From a bacterium (GTDB lineage: Bacteria; Chloroflexota; Dormibacteria; UBA8260; Bog-877): a stretch of DNA of 6,746 bases. Every line of letters starts with the position of its first letter. Position 1 is the stretch's first letter. This document shows, one piece after another, positions 1 to 5,419 of this stretch. Position numbers and translations under genes: made by a program. The notes beneath the pieces were generated by a model. That model saw only the letters and a program-made list of their open reading frames with translations. It had not been told where the DNA came from and did not search any database. The stretch is from contig JAKAWF010000187.1 of assembly GCA_021817025.1 (NCBI GenBank), positions 1-6,746 on the forward strand, read 5' to 3'.

Positions 1-321
1 AGTCACTGATCTTCACCCTCTCACAATACCACTACCAACACTTATTTGTACCGCTATGTCAGGCTCGCCATGAACTGTTCACCAACCCCACCCAGCGTCC
101 CGACCGCCACGCCCGCCCAGCACTAGAAGGGCGGCGCCGGGGAGCGCCTCAGCCGGCCTGGGCTCTGGCGTGCCCGCGACTCCTTGCCTCCCGGCTCTCC
201 GGCGAGGGCTGGGCACAGTGACCTGGGGCCCGTCGACCTCGAGCTGACCGGAGGTGAGTTGGAGCGGGCGGCCAGCGCGCCCAGGTATCGGGCAGCAGAA
301 TCCCCGGGGCCCCAGGTCCAG
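1..321. other. Left-edge stretch without a supported gene
   Basis: The first ~60 bases are clearly less GC-rich than the rest of the window, which fits an intergenic region or the edge of a different segment. A plus-strand reading frame is open from base 3 to a TGA at 219-221 with no start inside the window, so it could be the tail of a gene entering from the left. Its peptide (for example YHYQHLFVPLCQARHELF) matches no family I recognise, and its first codons lack the G/C third-position bias of the neighbouring genes. A short GC stem (GGCGC 133-137 with GCGCC 144-148) has no T-run, so I do not call it a terminator. Confidence 0.35.
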
Positions 322-717
322 CTACTCGACTGAGCCCCCGATGCGCTCCGGCACCACCCGGACGATGACGCGGCGCTCGCCGGGTGCGAGCGCGAAGTCG
401 CGGTTGCCGTGGTACTTGTACTGGAACTGGCGGATGTGCTCCTCCGCGCCCTCCGCGATCAGCTCGGCCCGGCCGCTGACCGTCAGCTGCGAGTAGGGGT
501 TGTCCGCGTCCGTGATCGAGATCGCCACCCTCGGGTCGCGCTCCAAGTTGCGGGTCTTGACCCTGCCCAGGGCGGTGTTGAGCAGGACCGCCTCGCCGTC
601 GGTGTCGACCCACAGCGGGGTCACCTGGGGGCTGCCGTCGGGGTTGACGGTGGCCAAGTGCGCGAACTGGCGCTGGCGGAGGAAATCGGCTTGGGTCGCT
701 GTCAGCTTGATACTCAT
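322..717 (-). CDS. PPOX-class (split beta-barrel) flavin/F420-dependent protein
   Basis: This 131-residue protein has the pattern of the pyridoxamine 5'-phosphate oxidase-like split beta-barrel family, especially the short actinobacterial Rv1155-type proteins annotated as PPOX-class F420-dependent. Seen in the sequence: an N-terminal helix, then FAHLATVNPDGSPQVTPLWV (strands 1-2), a nucleotide-binding-like stretch LLNTALGRVKTRNLERDPRV, then AISITDADNPYSQLTVSGRA and a C-terminal helix with the HIRQFQYKYHG segment. Relatives are cytoplasmic dimers that bind F420 or FMN and reduce small substrates; the substrate here cannot be read from sequence. The frame is open upstream to 759, but I chose ATG 717 because MSIKLTATQ begins the conserved domain and a -10-like TAATTT ends 7 bases before it. 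The gene diverges from the DUF72 operon across only 58 bases. Confidence 0.85.
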   Translation of the reverse strand: MSIKLTATQADFLRQRQFAHLATVNPDGSPQVTPLWVDTDGEAVLLNTALGRVKTRNLERDPRVAISITDADNPYSQLTVSGRAELIAEGAEEHIRQFQYKYHGNRDFALAPGERRVIVRVVPERIGGSVE

Positions 718-724
718 GACCCCT

Positions 725-730
725 AAATTA
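725..730 (-). promoter_or_regulatory. Putative -10 element of a leaderless promoter for the PPOX gene
   Basis: On the minus strand TAATTT (TANNNT pattern) is followed by exactly seven bases, AGGGGTC, and then the ATG at 717. Transcription would therefore begin at or next to the start codon. The AGGGG is too close to the ATG (two bases) to be a normal Shine-Dalgarno site. No good -35 hexamer is visible at 17-bp spacing (CGGGTG). The AT-rich patch stands out in a very GC-rich region. This is inference from spacing alone. Confidence 0.45.
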
Positions 731-763
731 ACCGATCCTGCGGAAATCACCCGGCCCACCTGC

Positions 764-767
764 GAGG
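764..767 (+). promoter_or_regulatory. Ribosome binding site deciding the DUF72 start
   Basis: GAGG lies eight bases before the ATG at 776. It supports this start over the long in-frame upstream extension that opens at 500, which would run antisense through the PPOX gene. Confidence 0.6.
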
Positions 768-775
768 ATCAGGGG

Positions 776-1663
776 ATGGCGGGCACGCTGGCGGTGGGAA
801 CCTGCAACTGGAGCGACCACCAGAACTTCTATCCCGCGGGCCTGCCCGCGGGCCAGCGGCTCGCATACTACGCGCGGTTCTTTCCGCTGGTGGAGGTCGA
901 CAGCAGCTATTACGCGATCCCGCCGCCGGCGCGGACCTCGGCCTGGGCGCAGCAGACCCCGACCGACTTCCGGTTCAACATCAAGGCATACCGGGCGCTC
1001 ACCTACCACCAGCGCGAGGCGGGGGCGCCCCGGGAGCCCACCGAAGACGAGGAGCAGGGCTTCCTGGCCTCCCTGGTCCCCCTGCGGGAGAGCGGCAAGC
1101 TGAGAGCCGTCCACTACCAGTTCCCCTCCTGGTTCACCGCCTCCCCGCTCAACCTGGGCCGGCTGGCGCGACTGCGGGAGCGCCATCCCGACGATCTGGT
1201 GGTGGTCGAGTTCCGCCATCGTTCCTGGGCTGATCCGCAGCGGCTGCCCCAGCTGCGGGAGTTGCTCCAGGAGGCTCGGCTCTCCCTCTGTGCGGTGGAC
1301 GAGCCCCAGATCGGGTCCGGCTCCTTCCCAACCCTCCTGGACGTGACCGACCGGAGGCTGGTGGTGGTTCGCTTCCACGGCCGCAACCGCCAAGCGTGGT
1401 ACCGGGGCGGGGCAAGCTCGGCCGACCGCTTCGACTACCTCTACTCTGAAGCTGAGCTCCGGGAGTGGGTCGATCCCATCCGGAGGCTGACTGAGGAGGC
1501 GGCTGAGGTGCAGCTCCTGTTCAACAACAACCGGGCCAACTACGCCGTGGTCAACGGCCTGCAGCTGGCCCACCTCCTGGGGCTGGAATACCCCTCGCCC
1601 GGGCTGCCCCTGGCGGGGGCGGAGCAGCCGCGGCTGCCGTACCCGGGGGAGCCGACGCGGTGA
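776..1663 (+). CDS. DUF72 (YecE-like) TIM-barrel family protein
   Basis: This 295-residue protein has the family hallmarks in order: the N-terminal VGTCNWSDHQNFYP (residues 7-20; usual form GTSGWxYxxWxxxFYP), VEVDSSYYAIPP (39-50) with TSAWAQQTPTDFRFNIKA, the mid-barrel VVVEFRHRSW strand, LCAVDEPQ, VVVRFHGRNRQAWYRG, and the C-terminal LLFNNNRANYAVVNGLQL. DUF72 proteins fold as TIM barrels distantly resembling xylose-isomerase-like enzymes. Their reaction is unknown; a nuclease role is sometimes suggested by neighbourhood only. Length is normal and the reading frame intact. ATG 776 is preceded by GAGG at eight bases. The stop overlaps the GTG start of the DedA gene by four bases (GTGA), so the two are translationally coupled and probably share one mRNA. 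Confidence 0.9.
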   Translation: MAGTLAVGTCNWSDHQNFYPAGLPAGQRLAYYARFFPLVEVDSSYYAIPPPARTSAWAQQTPTDFRFNIKAYRALTYHQREAGAPREPTEDEEQGFLASLVPLRESGKLRAVHYQFPSWFTASPLNLGRLARLRERHPDDLVVVEFRHRSWADPQRLPQLRELLQEARLSLCAVDEPQIGSGSFPTLLDVTDRRLVVVRFHGRNRQAWYRGGASSADRFDYLYSEAELREWVDPIRRLTEEAAEVQLLFNNNRANYAVVNGLQLAHLLGLEYPSPGLPLAGAEQPRLPYPGEPTR

Positions 1664-2277
1664 ACCTCAGCCCCGGACACCTGCTGCACGCCTACGGCTA
1701 TCTGGCGGTGCTGGTCGCCCCGATGGCGGAGTCCACCGGGATCCCCTTCCCGGGCGAGACCATGCTGATCCTGGCCGCCGTCTACTCGGCTGAGACCGGC
1801 CGGCTGAGCCTGCCGGTGGTGATCCTGATGGCGGCCGTGGGCGCGATCCTGGGCGACAACTTCGGCTACGGGATCGGCCACTTCTTCGGGCGGCGGCTGC
1901 TGGAGCGCTGGGGAAGGTTCGTCGGCCTCGACCACCGCCGGTTGCTGCTGCTGGACCGCTTCTTCGCCCGGCGCGGGCGCCTGGCCGTCTTCGTGGCCCG
2001 GTTCCTCTCGGTGCTGCGGACCTTCGGGGCGATCCTGGCCGGGGCGGGAGAGATGCCCTGGCGGACCTACCTGCTCTTCAACGCCCTGGGCGGCGCCGCC
2101 TGGGCGACCGCGTACGGCCTGCTCGGCTTCGCGCTGGGCCGGGCCTACCAGCACCTGAGCGGCACCATTGGCGCGGTCGGGGTGGTGCTGGCGGTGCTGG
2201 TGGCGGTGGTCGCGATCGTGCTCGTCCTGCTGGCCCGCAAGCCGCTGGAGCGCTGGGCCCTGGGCGACCTGGAGTAG
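1660..2277 (+). CDS. DedA-family integral membrane protein
   Basis: This 205-residue protein belongs to the DedA (SNARE-associated/VTT) family of inner-membrane proteins. Some members recycle undecaprenyl phosphate or flip other lipids and affect proton-motive force and drug resistance. Visible hallmarks are ESTGIPFPGETMLILAA (residues 24-40, the re-entrant loop with conserved acidic and proline residues), GDNFGYGIGHFFGRRL (65-80), ARRGRLAVFVARFLSVLRTF (103-122) with the conserved arginines of the RFxPxxR motif (usual Pro replaced by Val), AGAGEMPWRTYLLFNALGG and a long C-terminal hydrophobic helix (about 168-192) ending in basic residues. The start is GTG 1660, overlapping the DUF72 stop. 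Length is typical. The precise lipid substrate cannot be told from sequence. Confidence 0.9.
   Translation: MNLSPGHLLHAYGYLAVLVAPMAESTGIPFPGETMLILAAVYSAETGRLSLPVVILMAAVGAILGDNFGYGIGHFFGRRLLERWGRFVGLDHRRLLLLDRFFARRGRLAVFVARFLSVLRTFGAILAGAGEMPWRTYLLFNALGGAAWATAYGLLGFALGRAYQHLSGTIGAVGVVLAVLVAVVAIVLVLLARKPLERWALGDLE
2271..2274 (+). promoter_or_regulatory. Ribosome binding site of the broken pRiA4b ORF-3-like gene
   Basis: GGAG, inside the last DedA codons, lies eight bases before ATG 2283. This well-spaced site marks the ancestral start of the downstream pseudogene, even though the fourth codon is now TGA. Confidence 0.5.
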
Positions 2278-2282
2278 AGCGA

Positions 2283-2750
2283 ATGAGGACCTGACGGCGC
2301 GCAGCTGGCTGTCGATCCGGGTGGACCTGGTGGAGGGCCGTGGTGAGAACCTCTGGCCCCGGGCGGGCCGCTTCTTCGCCGCCGCGGGCACCCACACCTT
2401 CGCGCAGCTCGCCGACGCGATCGATGGCGCGTTCGCCCGCTGGGACCGATCCATCTCCAGGAGTTCACTCTGGCCGACGCGGCCCGCCTGAGTATCCCTG
2501 ATCTGGACTGGGACATCGAGGGGGACGCGGTCGAGGACCATCGGCGAGTCAGGCTCTCCCGGCTCCAGCCCGGCCAGCAGTTCGTCTACGTCTTCGACTT
2601 GGGCGACGATTGGGCACGCCTGGGCACCGTTGCTCCCGTACGGATAGATCCGCTTGCGCAACTCGGTCAGGGGCGGACCGACCGCTCCATACGGTCCGCC
2701 GTGGGGACCGGAGCGGGCCGGTGCGTGGGTATTGCCACGACCGCGCGGGG
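2283..2750 (+). pseudogene. Frameshifted pRiA4b ORF-3-like (IS1096 passenger TnpR-type) gene
   Basis: Peptide pieces in successive frames rebuild the plasmid pRiA4b ORF-3 family. ATG AGG ACC at 2283 is followed by TGA; adding one base near 2291 gives MRTLTARSWLSIRVDL and an open frame through FAQLADAIDGAFARWDRS. Near 2450 another single-base loss moves the frame to HLQEFTLADAARLSIPDLDW and on through PGQQFVYVFDLGDDW, the family's most conserved block, and RIDPLAQLG. Near 2672 a third loss gives ADRPL, after which similarity fades, so the 3' end is approximate. In the family this last part normally runs into a Gly/Trp-rich segment and a PDQYGR motif, which is not intact here. Function is unknown; the family name comes from plasmids and IS1096-like elements, but no transposase is nearby. 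The start lies five bases after the DedA stop, so this was once the third gene of that operon. Confidence 0.75.
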
Positions 2751-2822
2751 GCCCCTCGCCCAGTTGGCGGACAGGCGGCCGATCCCGAGGTTGAGTCCGG
2801 TGGCCGGAGGTGCCAGGACCGA

Positions 2823-3425
2823 TCAGATCGGGTGCAGCTGGAGCTTGCCGTCCAGGCGCCGAAGATGGCCGGGGTAGGAAGTGACCACGGGGAGTGATCC
2901 CTGCCGGGCGGTGACGGCGATCGACGCGGCAACCACATCGGCTGGCGCCGACACACCGCGGAGCCGCTCGGCCGCCCGGGCCACGGTGCCGTCAAGTGGC
3001 GCAGTCTCACATGCCAGCGACCCGAGCAGTCGGGCGAGCCGAACCTGGCGGCGTCCATCGCGCCATGCCCGCGGCGGGGCGCAGGCCAGCGCGACCAGGT
3101 GGTCTCCGATGAGTGCGCGCCGGACGATGGCGACCACCCGACGGTCACCGCGCTCGAAGCCGATCATGGCACCGGCGGCGAGAACCGCGCCACTCAATGG
3201 CCAAGCACTCGACCGGCGGCCTGAGCCTCCTCCCGGTTGACGGGATCGCCCGAGTCGGCAAGCATGTCGTCGAGCATGGCGGCCAAGTCCGCCCAGCTGG
3301 ACCTTCTCCGCAAGCGCGGCGGCGACCTGGGCGCCGACGCTGGAAGCTCGACCGGCTCCCATCGCTGTGCGAGTCTGCTCGGCCAGCTCCGGGGGCAGGG
3401 TCACGGCTACCTTCACCTTGGTCAT
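2823..3425 (-). CDS. Degenerate VapC-like PIN toxin, fused in frame to an antitoxin N-terminus
   Basis: The open frame encodes 200 residues, but only parts make sense. Residues 1-45 are the start of a VapB-type antitoxin and 46-76 are out-of-frame antitoxin sequence. From residue 77 (TTG at 3197) the protein follows a compact PIN-domain VapC pattern: VLAAGAMIGFERGDRRVV, AWRDGRRQVRLARLLGS, GVSAPADVVAASIAV and PVVTSYPGHLRRLDGKLQLH. From knowledge of the family these are normally VLDAGAxI, ADVVDA and TSDPDDL. Here the first catalytic Asp is Ala (residue 83), the second Asp of the ADVVDA block is Ala (166) and the Asp of TSDP is Tyr (184), while D163 is kept. An active Mg-dependent ribonuclease is therefore unlikely. 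The natural toxin start TTG 3197 overlaps the antitoxin stop (TTGA). A remnant is the likely reading. Confidence 0.75.
   Translation of the reverse strand: MTKVKVAVTLPPELAEQTRTAMGAGRASSVGAQVAAALAEKVQLGGLGRHARRHACRLGRSRQPGGGSGRRSSAWPLSGAVLAAGAMIGFERGDRRVVAIVRRALIGDHLVALACAPPRAWRDGRRQVRLARLLGSLACETAPLDGTVARAAERLRGVSAPADVVAASIAVTARQGSLPVVTSYPGHLRRLDGKLQLHPI
3194..3425 (-). pseudogene. vapB-like antitoxin broken by a one-base insertion
   Basis: The ATG at 3425 has GGTGAT five bases upstream, a good match to the anti-Shine-Dalgarno sequence. The first 44 residues, MTKVKVAVTLPPEL onwards to KVQL, resemble a short ribbon-helix-helix antitoxin with an N-terminal beta strand and a DNA-binding helix. 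Removing one base from the C-run at 3292-3294 (GGG on the coding strand) joins them to ADLAAMLDDMLADSG and NREEAQAAGRVLGH, ending at TGA 3194-3196. This is an acidic amphipathic C-terminal tail of the kind that wraps the toxin. The restored protein would be about 76 residues. The restored stop overlaps the toxin's TTG start by four bases, which supports the reconstruction. With the insertion, the antitoxin tail is lost and its N-terminus reads into the toxin. Confidence 0.75.
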
Positions 3426-3505
3426 ACCAAATCACCACACTTCTCGTTCCATCTCCCTGCGGTGGCGGGTTGCTCCCGGCGCCCAGGTCACCGACCGGGC
3501 GCAGG

Positions 3506-4324
3506 TCATGAGTCCTGACGGTGACCCGGGCGCCTCGGGGGCACGCGCCGCCAGGCCACTTTGCGGGCTTCCATGGCAGTGGCAACGCCCGGACCAACGG
3601 CATCACTCAGGACCACGGCGCGGGCGGCCACTCCCGTCTGCGCCATCCAGCCGGCCCGCGTCGTCGCCCTTTCGACGTCCTCCTCTTGGGCGGTGATCGA
3701 CACCTCGACCACGCAGTACACAAGGGGAGTGTCCGAGCCGGGTCGCCAGACGAATATCCCATTGGCCCGAGCCAGGTCCTCAGCCGCTCCGGGCAGCAGG
3801 GTTCCCGCCGCCACGGCGGAATCAAGCTGGGCATCGAGTTCCTCAGCCGACAGCTTGTGCACCGTGCTCGGGGCGGCTCCCACCGCACCCGCTACGGCTC
3901 GCGCCGTGCGCAATGCCCAGGCTTCATACTCGGCTCCCAAGAGGCGCGCCAGATCGCCTTCCATCCGGGACAGTTGCCGTTCACTGTTCCCCTGCGCCAC
4001 GGCGAACTCCTCCATGCGCTCGGCGAGCTGTTCCATGCGGGCGGTGAGCTGTTCCATGCGCTCGGCGAGCTGATCCATGCGGGCAGTGAGCTGGTCCATG
4101 CGCTCGGCGAGCTGATCCATTCGGGTCGGCAGCCGGTCCATGCGCTCGGCGAGCTGGCCAAGCCGGCGTTCAGTTTCGGCTTGAGCCGCGGCCAGCTCGG
4201 CGAAACGGGCCTCGACCCGGGCCGGAAGTCCCAGCAGGTCCTCTGTGAGGATTTCGCGCCGGATCGCCTCCCGCGCTTGCGGGTCGGACTTCAGAGCTGA
4301 GAGCAGAATGTTGAGATCGACCAT
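3506..4324 (-). CDS. Coiled-coil protein with DUF3782/PD-(D/E)XK-like C-terminal region
   Basis: This 272-residue protein begins MVDLNILLSALKSDPQ. Residues 1-60 are helical; about 61-109 form an uninterrupted coiled coil of seven heptads (RMDQLAE, RMDQLTA and variants); and 118-260 form a globular domain. That domain includes MEGDLARLLGAEYEAWALRTA, EELDAQLDSAVAAG and VYCVVEVSITAQEEDVERA followed by RAVVLSDAVGPGV. The architecture matches coiled-coil proteins with a restriction-endonuclease-like fold often labelled DUF3782 in cyanobacteria and other phyla; their role is unknown. The expected ExK motif appears as E207-V-S, so the usual lysine is absent and nuclease activity is uncertain. I start at ATG 4324, not the longer frame from 4516, because the upstream peptide is low in family character and a -10-like TATGCT lies just before. 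It sits between two toxin-antitoxin loci on the same strand. Confidence 0.7.
   Translation of the reverse strand: MVDLNILLSALKSDPQAREAIRREILTEDLLGLPARVEARFAELAAAQAETERRLGQLAERMDRLPTRMDQLAERMDQLTARMDQLAERMEQLTARMEQLAERMEEFAVAQGNSERQLSRMEGDLARLLGAEYEAWALRTARAVAGAVGAAPSTVHKLSAEELDAQLDSAVAAGTLLPGAAEDLARANGIFVWRPGSDTPLVYCVVEVSITAQEEDVERATTRAGWMAQTGVAARAVVLSDAVGPGVATAMEARKVAWRRVPPRRPGHRQDS
4011..4157 (-). repeat. Seven tandem 21-bp repeats encoding coiled-coil heptads
   Basis: Units begin at 4011, 4032, 4053, 4074, 4095, 4116 and 4137, each opening with tccatgcg or a close variant on the plus strand. Odd units read tccatgcgctcggcgagctg almost perfectly and even units diverge (gcgggcggtgagctg type). 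The true period is therefore 42 bp, with two heptads alternating LAE and LTA. The unit length is an exact multiple of three, so gain or loss of units keeps the frame. Confidence 0.9.
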
Positions 4325-4333
4325 GATGACTCG

Positions 4334-4339
4334 AGCATA
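4334..4339 (-). promoter_or_regulatory. Possible -10 element for the coiled-coil gene
   Basis: TATGCT on the minus strand ends nine bases before ATG 4324, so the transcript would carry two or three leader bases at most. No convincing -35 hexamer lies at 17 bp and no Shine-Dalgarno site is close to the ATG, which is consistent with a near-leaderless mRNA. This rests on a single hexamer. Confidence 0.3.
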
Positions 4340-4415
4340 CTCCCGGAATTGCCAAGGACCGCCGCCGGGGCGGAGCGACCATTCGATGCCGCAAGGTGGG
4401 TGCAGCGCACTCGGG

Positions 4416-4442
4416 CGGATGGCGAGCCGCCCTCGCCATCCG
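4416..4442. other. Perfect 11-bp hairpin in the vapC to coiled-coil gene spacer
   Basis: The arms 4416-4426 (CGGATGGCGAG) and 4432-4442 (CTCGCCATCCG) are exact complements around the 5-base loop CCGCC. It lies about 200 bases past the vapC stop and about 90 bases before the next gene on the minus strand. Neither flank has a T-run, so a classical Rho-independent terminator is not supported. It may act as an RNA stem, a transcription-end structure of high-GC type, or a protein-binding palindrome. A weaker 6-bp stem lies at 4570-4586; the rest of the 4325-4639 spacer shows no gene. Confidence 0.6.
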
Positions 4443-4624
4443 ACTCCAGATGTCCGGTTCGGTCGCGCAGTCGGGGCGCTCCCGAAATGGCCGTGATTGA
4501 CCAACGAGGCCGGCAACTGTTGGCAACCCGGATCGTGGAGTGCTGACCGGGCCAGCTTCCGGGGGGAGCCTCCGGTGCGGCCGGAGTCAGCCTCGGGAGC
4601 ATCACGGCGTTCCGGCGCCTCAAT

Positions 4625-4639
4625 GCCGGTCAGACCGGC
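4625..4639. other. Palindrome abutting the vapC stop codon
   Basis: GCCGGTC and GACCGGC flank a single base, directly after the vapC TGA (4640-4642). As RNA it would form a 5-bp GC stem with a 5-base loop. No T-run follows, so a terminator role is only possible. Confidence 0.35.
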
Positions 4640-5083
4640 TCACGCCTCCTTTGGCTCTGGCGCCGGGTCGGGCAGCTCATCCGGATAGGTAACCGCGATC
4701 TCGGTGATCCCCTTGGGGAAGTCGCGATGGTTGTTGGTGAGGAAGCGGTCCGCGCCCACGGCGACAGCGGTGGCGAGGTGAACGGCGTCGGCCGCACTCA
4801 GCCGGTACCTCGCCGCCAGCGCGACGGCGAGCCGGGCGGTGGCGTCATCGACGATCCGCAGGTCGAGGCGAGCCAGGATGGCCCCGAGCGCGCTGAGCTC
4901 CGAGTCCCTGCCCTCCCGGAGAGGTTTGGAGAGGAGCTCCGGCAGCAGGAGCACCGAGCCGACTCCCGTCCTCCCCGCGGCCGCTTCGACCGGCTCGGAC
5001 GGCAGCAGGGCGAGCACTCGCCGCCCCAGGGCATGGTCCCGAACCGCCGCGTAGATCAGCACGTCGGCGTCGAAGGCATCCAC
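4640..5083 (-). CDS. vapC: PIN-domain ribonuclease toxin (VapC family), intact
   Basis: This 147-residue protein carries a complete PIN-domain pattern: FDADVLIY (D5/D7) at the N-terminus, LLLPELLSKPL (E49), SAADAVHLATAVA (D99) and ADRFLTNNHRDFPK (N117, N118, D121). These acidic residues normally coordinate the Mg or Mn ions used to cleave RNA, often tRNA or rRNA, stopping translation when the antitoxin is degraded. The protein ends in a Pro/acidic tail (YPDELPDPAPEPKEA). It starts with GTG 5083, ten bases after the antitoxin stop, and no in-frame ATG is close, so the pair is one operon. The Phd-type antitoxin upstream is the expected partner. The RNA target cannot be predicted. This is the only fully intact toxin-antitoxin pair in the window. 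Confidence 0.9.
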   Translation of the reverse strand: MDAFDADVLIYAAVRDHALGRRVLALLPSEPVEAAAGRTGVGSVLLLPELLSKPLREGRDSELSALGAILARLDLRIVDDATARLAVALAARYRLSAADAVHLATAVAVGADRFLTNNHRDFPKGITEIAVTYPDELPDPAPEPKEA

Positions 5084-5093
5084 TCGGCGGGGC

Positions 5094-5384
5094 TCAGCGG
5101 CCCTCGCGGCCGGCGCGCACCTCGGCGATCAGCTGCTCGGCCCGTGCCGTCGTCAGCCCGCCCGGGGCTGGCAGGGGCGACCGGCCGCCCGCGCTGAGGA
5201 GCTCATGCACCCTCTCGGCCGACGCCAGCGCCAAGTCGGCCCGGCGGGCTCGGAGGGCGTCGGGGCGGACGACCACCGCCACGGCCCGGCCGTGCCTTGT
5301 GATCAAGACCTCCTCGCCGGCGGCGACGCGGTCGAGCAGTTGAGGCAGGGACGCCCTCGCCTCGCTCACTGACATGATGGACAC
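5094..5384 (-). CDS. Phd/YefM-type antitoxin paired with the VapC toxin
   Basis: The protein is about 96 residues (93 if ATG 5375 is used). SVSEARASLPQLLDRVAAGE followed by EVLITRHGRAVAVVVRP is the Phd/YefM DNA-binding fold, in which two strands and helices form the dimer that binds the operator. The remainder (ALRARRADLALASAERVHELL and LTTARAEQLIAEVRAGREGR) is a helical, toxin-binding tail. It neutralises the downstream PIN toxin and, as in the family, the complex would repress its own promoter. The long frame from 5471 is rejected because it runs through the promoter. GTG 5384 falls six bases after the -10 hexamer and would suit a leaderless mRNA; ATG 5375 is the alternative, with only a distant GGGG as ribosome binding site. 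Confidence 0.88.
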   Translation of the reverse strand: MSIMSVSEARASLPQLLDRVAAGEEVLITRHGRAVAVVVRPDALRARRADLALASAERVHELLSAGGRSPLPAPGGLTTARAEQLIAEVRAGREGR

Positions 5385-5390
5385 GTCCCC

Positions 5391-5419
5391 ATTGTACGGA
5401 CCAGTACAGAGACGTACAA
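5391..5419 (-). promoter_or_regulatory. Promoter and triple-GTAC operator of the intact toxin-antitoxin operon
   Basis: On the minus strand TTGTAC (5419-5414), 17 bases and TACAAT (5396-5391) make a promoter with a 5-of-6 match to the TATAAT -10. The same segment holds GTAC cores at 5394-5397, 5404-5407 and 5414-5417, each exactly 10 bp apart. The outer TTGTACG and CGTACAA arms are perfect inverted repeats centred on the middle core. This is the expected layout for autoregulation by the Phd-type antitoxin: bound protein would cover both promoter hexamers. Six bases after the -10 lies GTG 5384. Confidence 0.7.

Noticed and set aside
500..775. Upstream extension of the DUF72 frame
   Set aside because: It is antisense to the PPOX gene, and the conserved domain begins right after ATG 776, which has a good ribosome site.
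728..1573. Long minus-strand open frame of 281 codons
   Set aside because: It lies entirely opposite the well-supported DUF72 gene, is rich in Pro, Gly, Arg and Gln, and has no recognisable motif; it is a product of high GC content.
1540..2661. Long minus-strand open frame of 373 codons
   Set aside because: It lies opposite the DedA gene and the pRiA4b-like remnant, with low-complexity His/Gln/Ala-rich runs. The plus strand carries the conserved motifs.
2283..2750. Insertion sequence based on the IS1096-passenger name of the broken gene
   Set aside because: No transposase, terminal inverted repeats or target duplications are visible, and the gene was organised as the third gene of an ordinary operon.
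4011..4157. CRISPR-like array
   Set aside because: The 21-bp units are directly contiguous with no spacers and encode in-frame heptads.
3521..4300. Plus-strand open frame of 259 codons with repeated heptads
   Set aside because: Its repeats (LGELFHA-like) merely mirror the 21-bp units of the minus-strand coiled-coil gene, whose C-terminal domain is the recognisable one.
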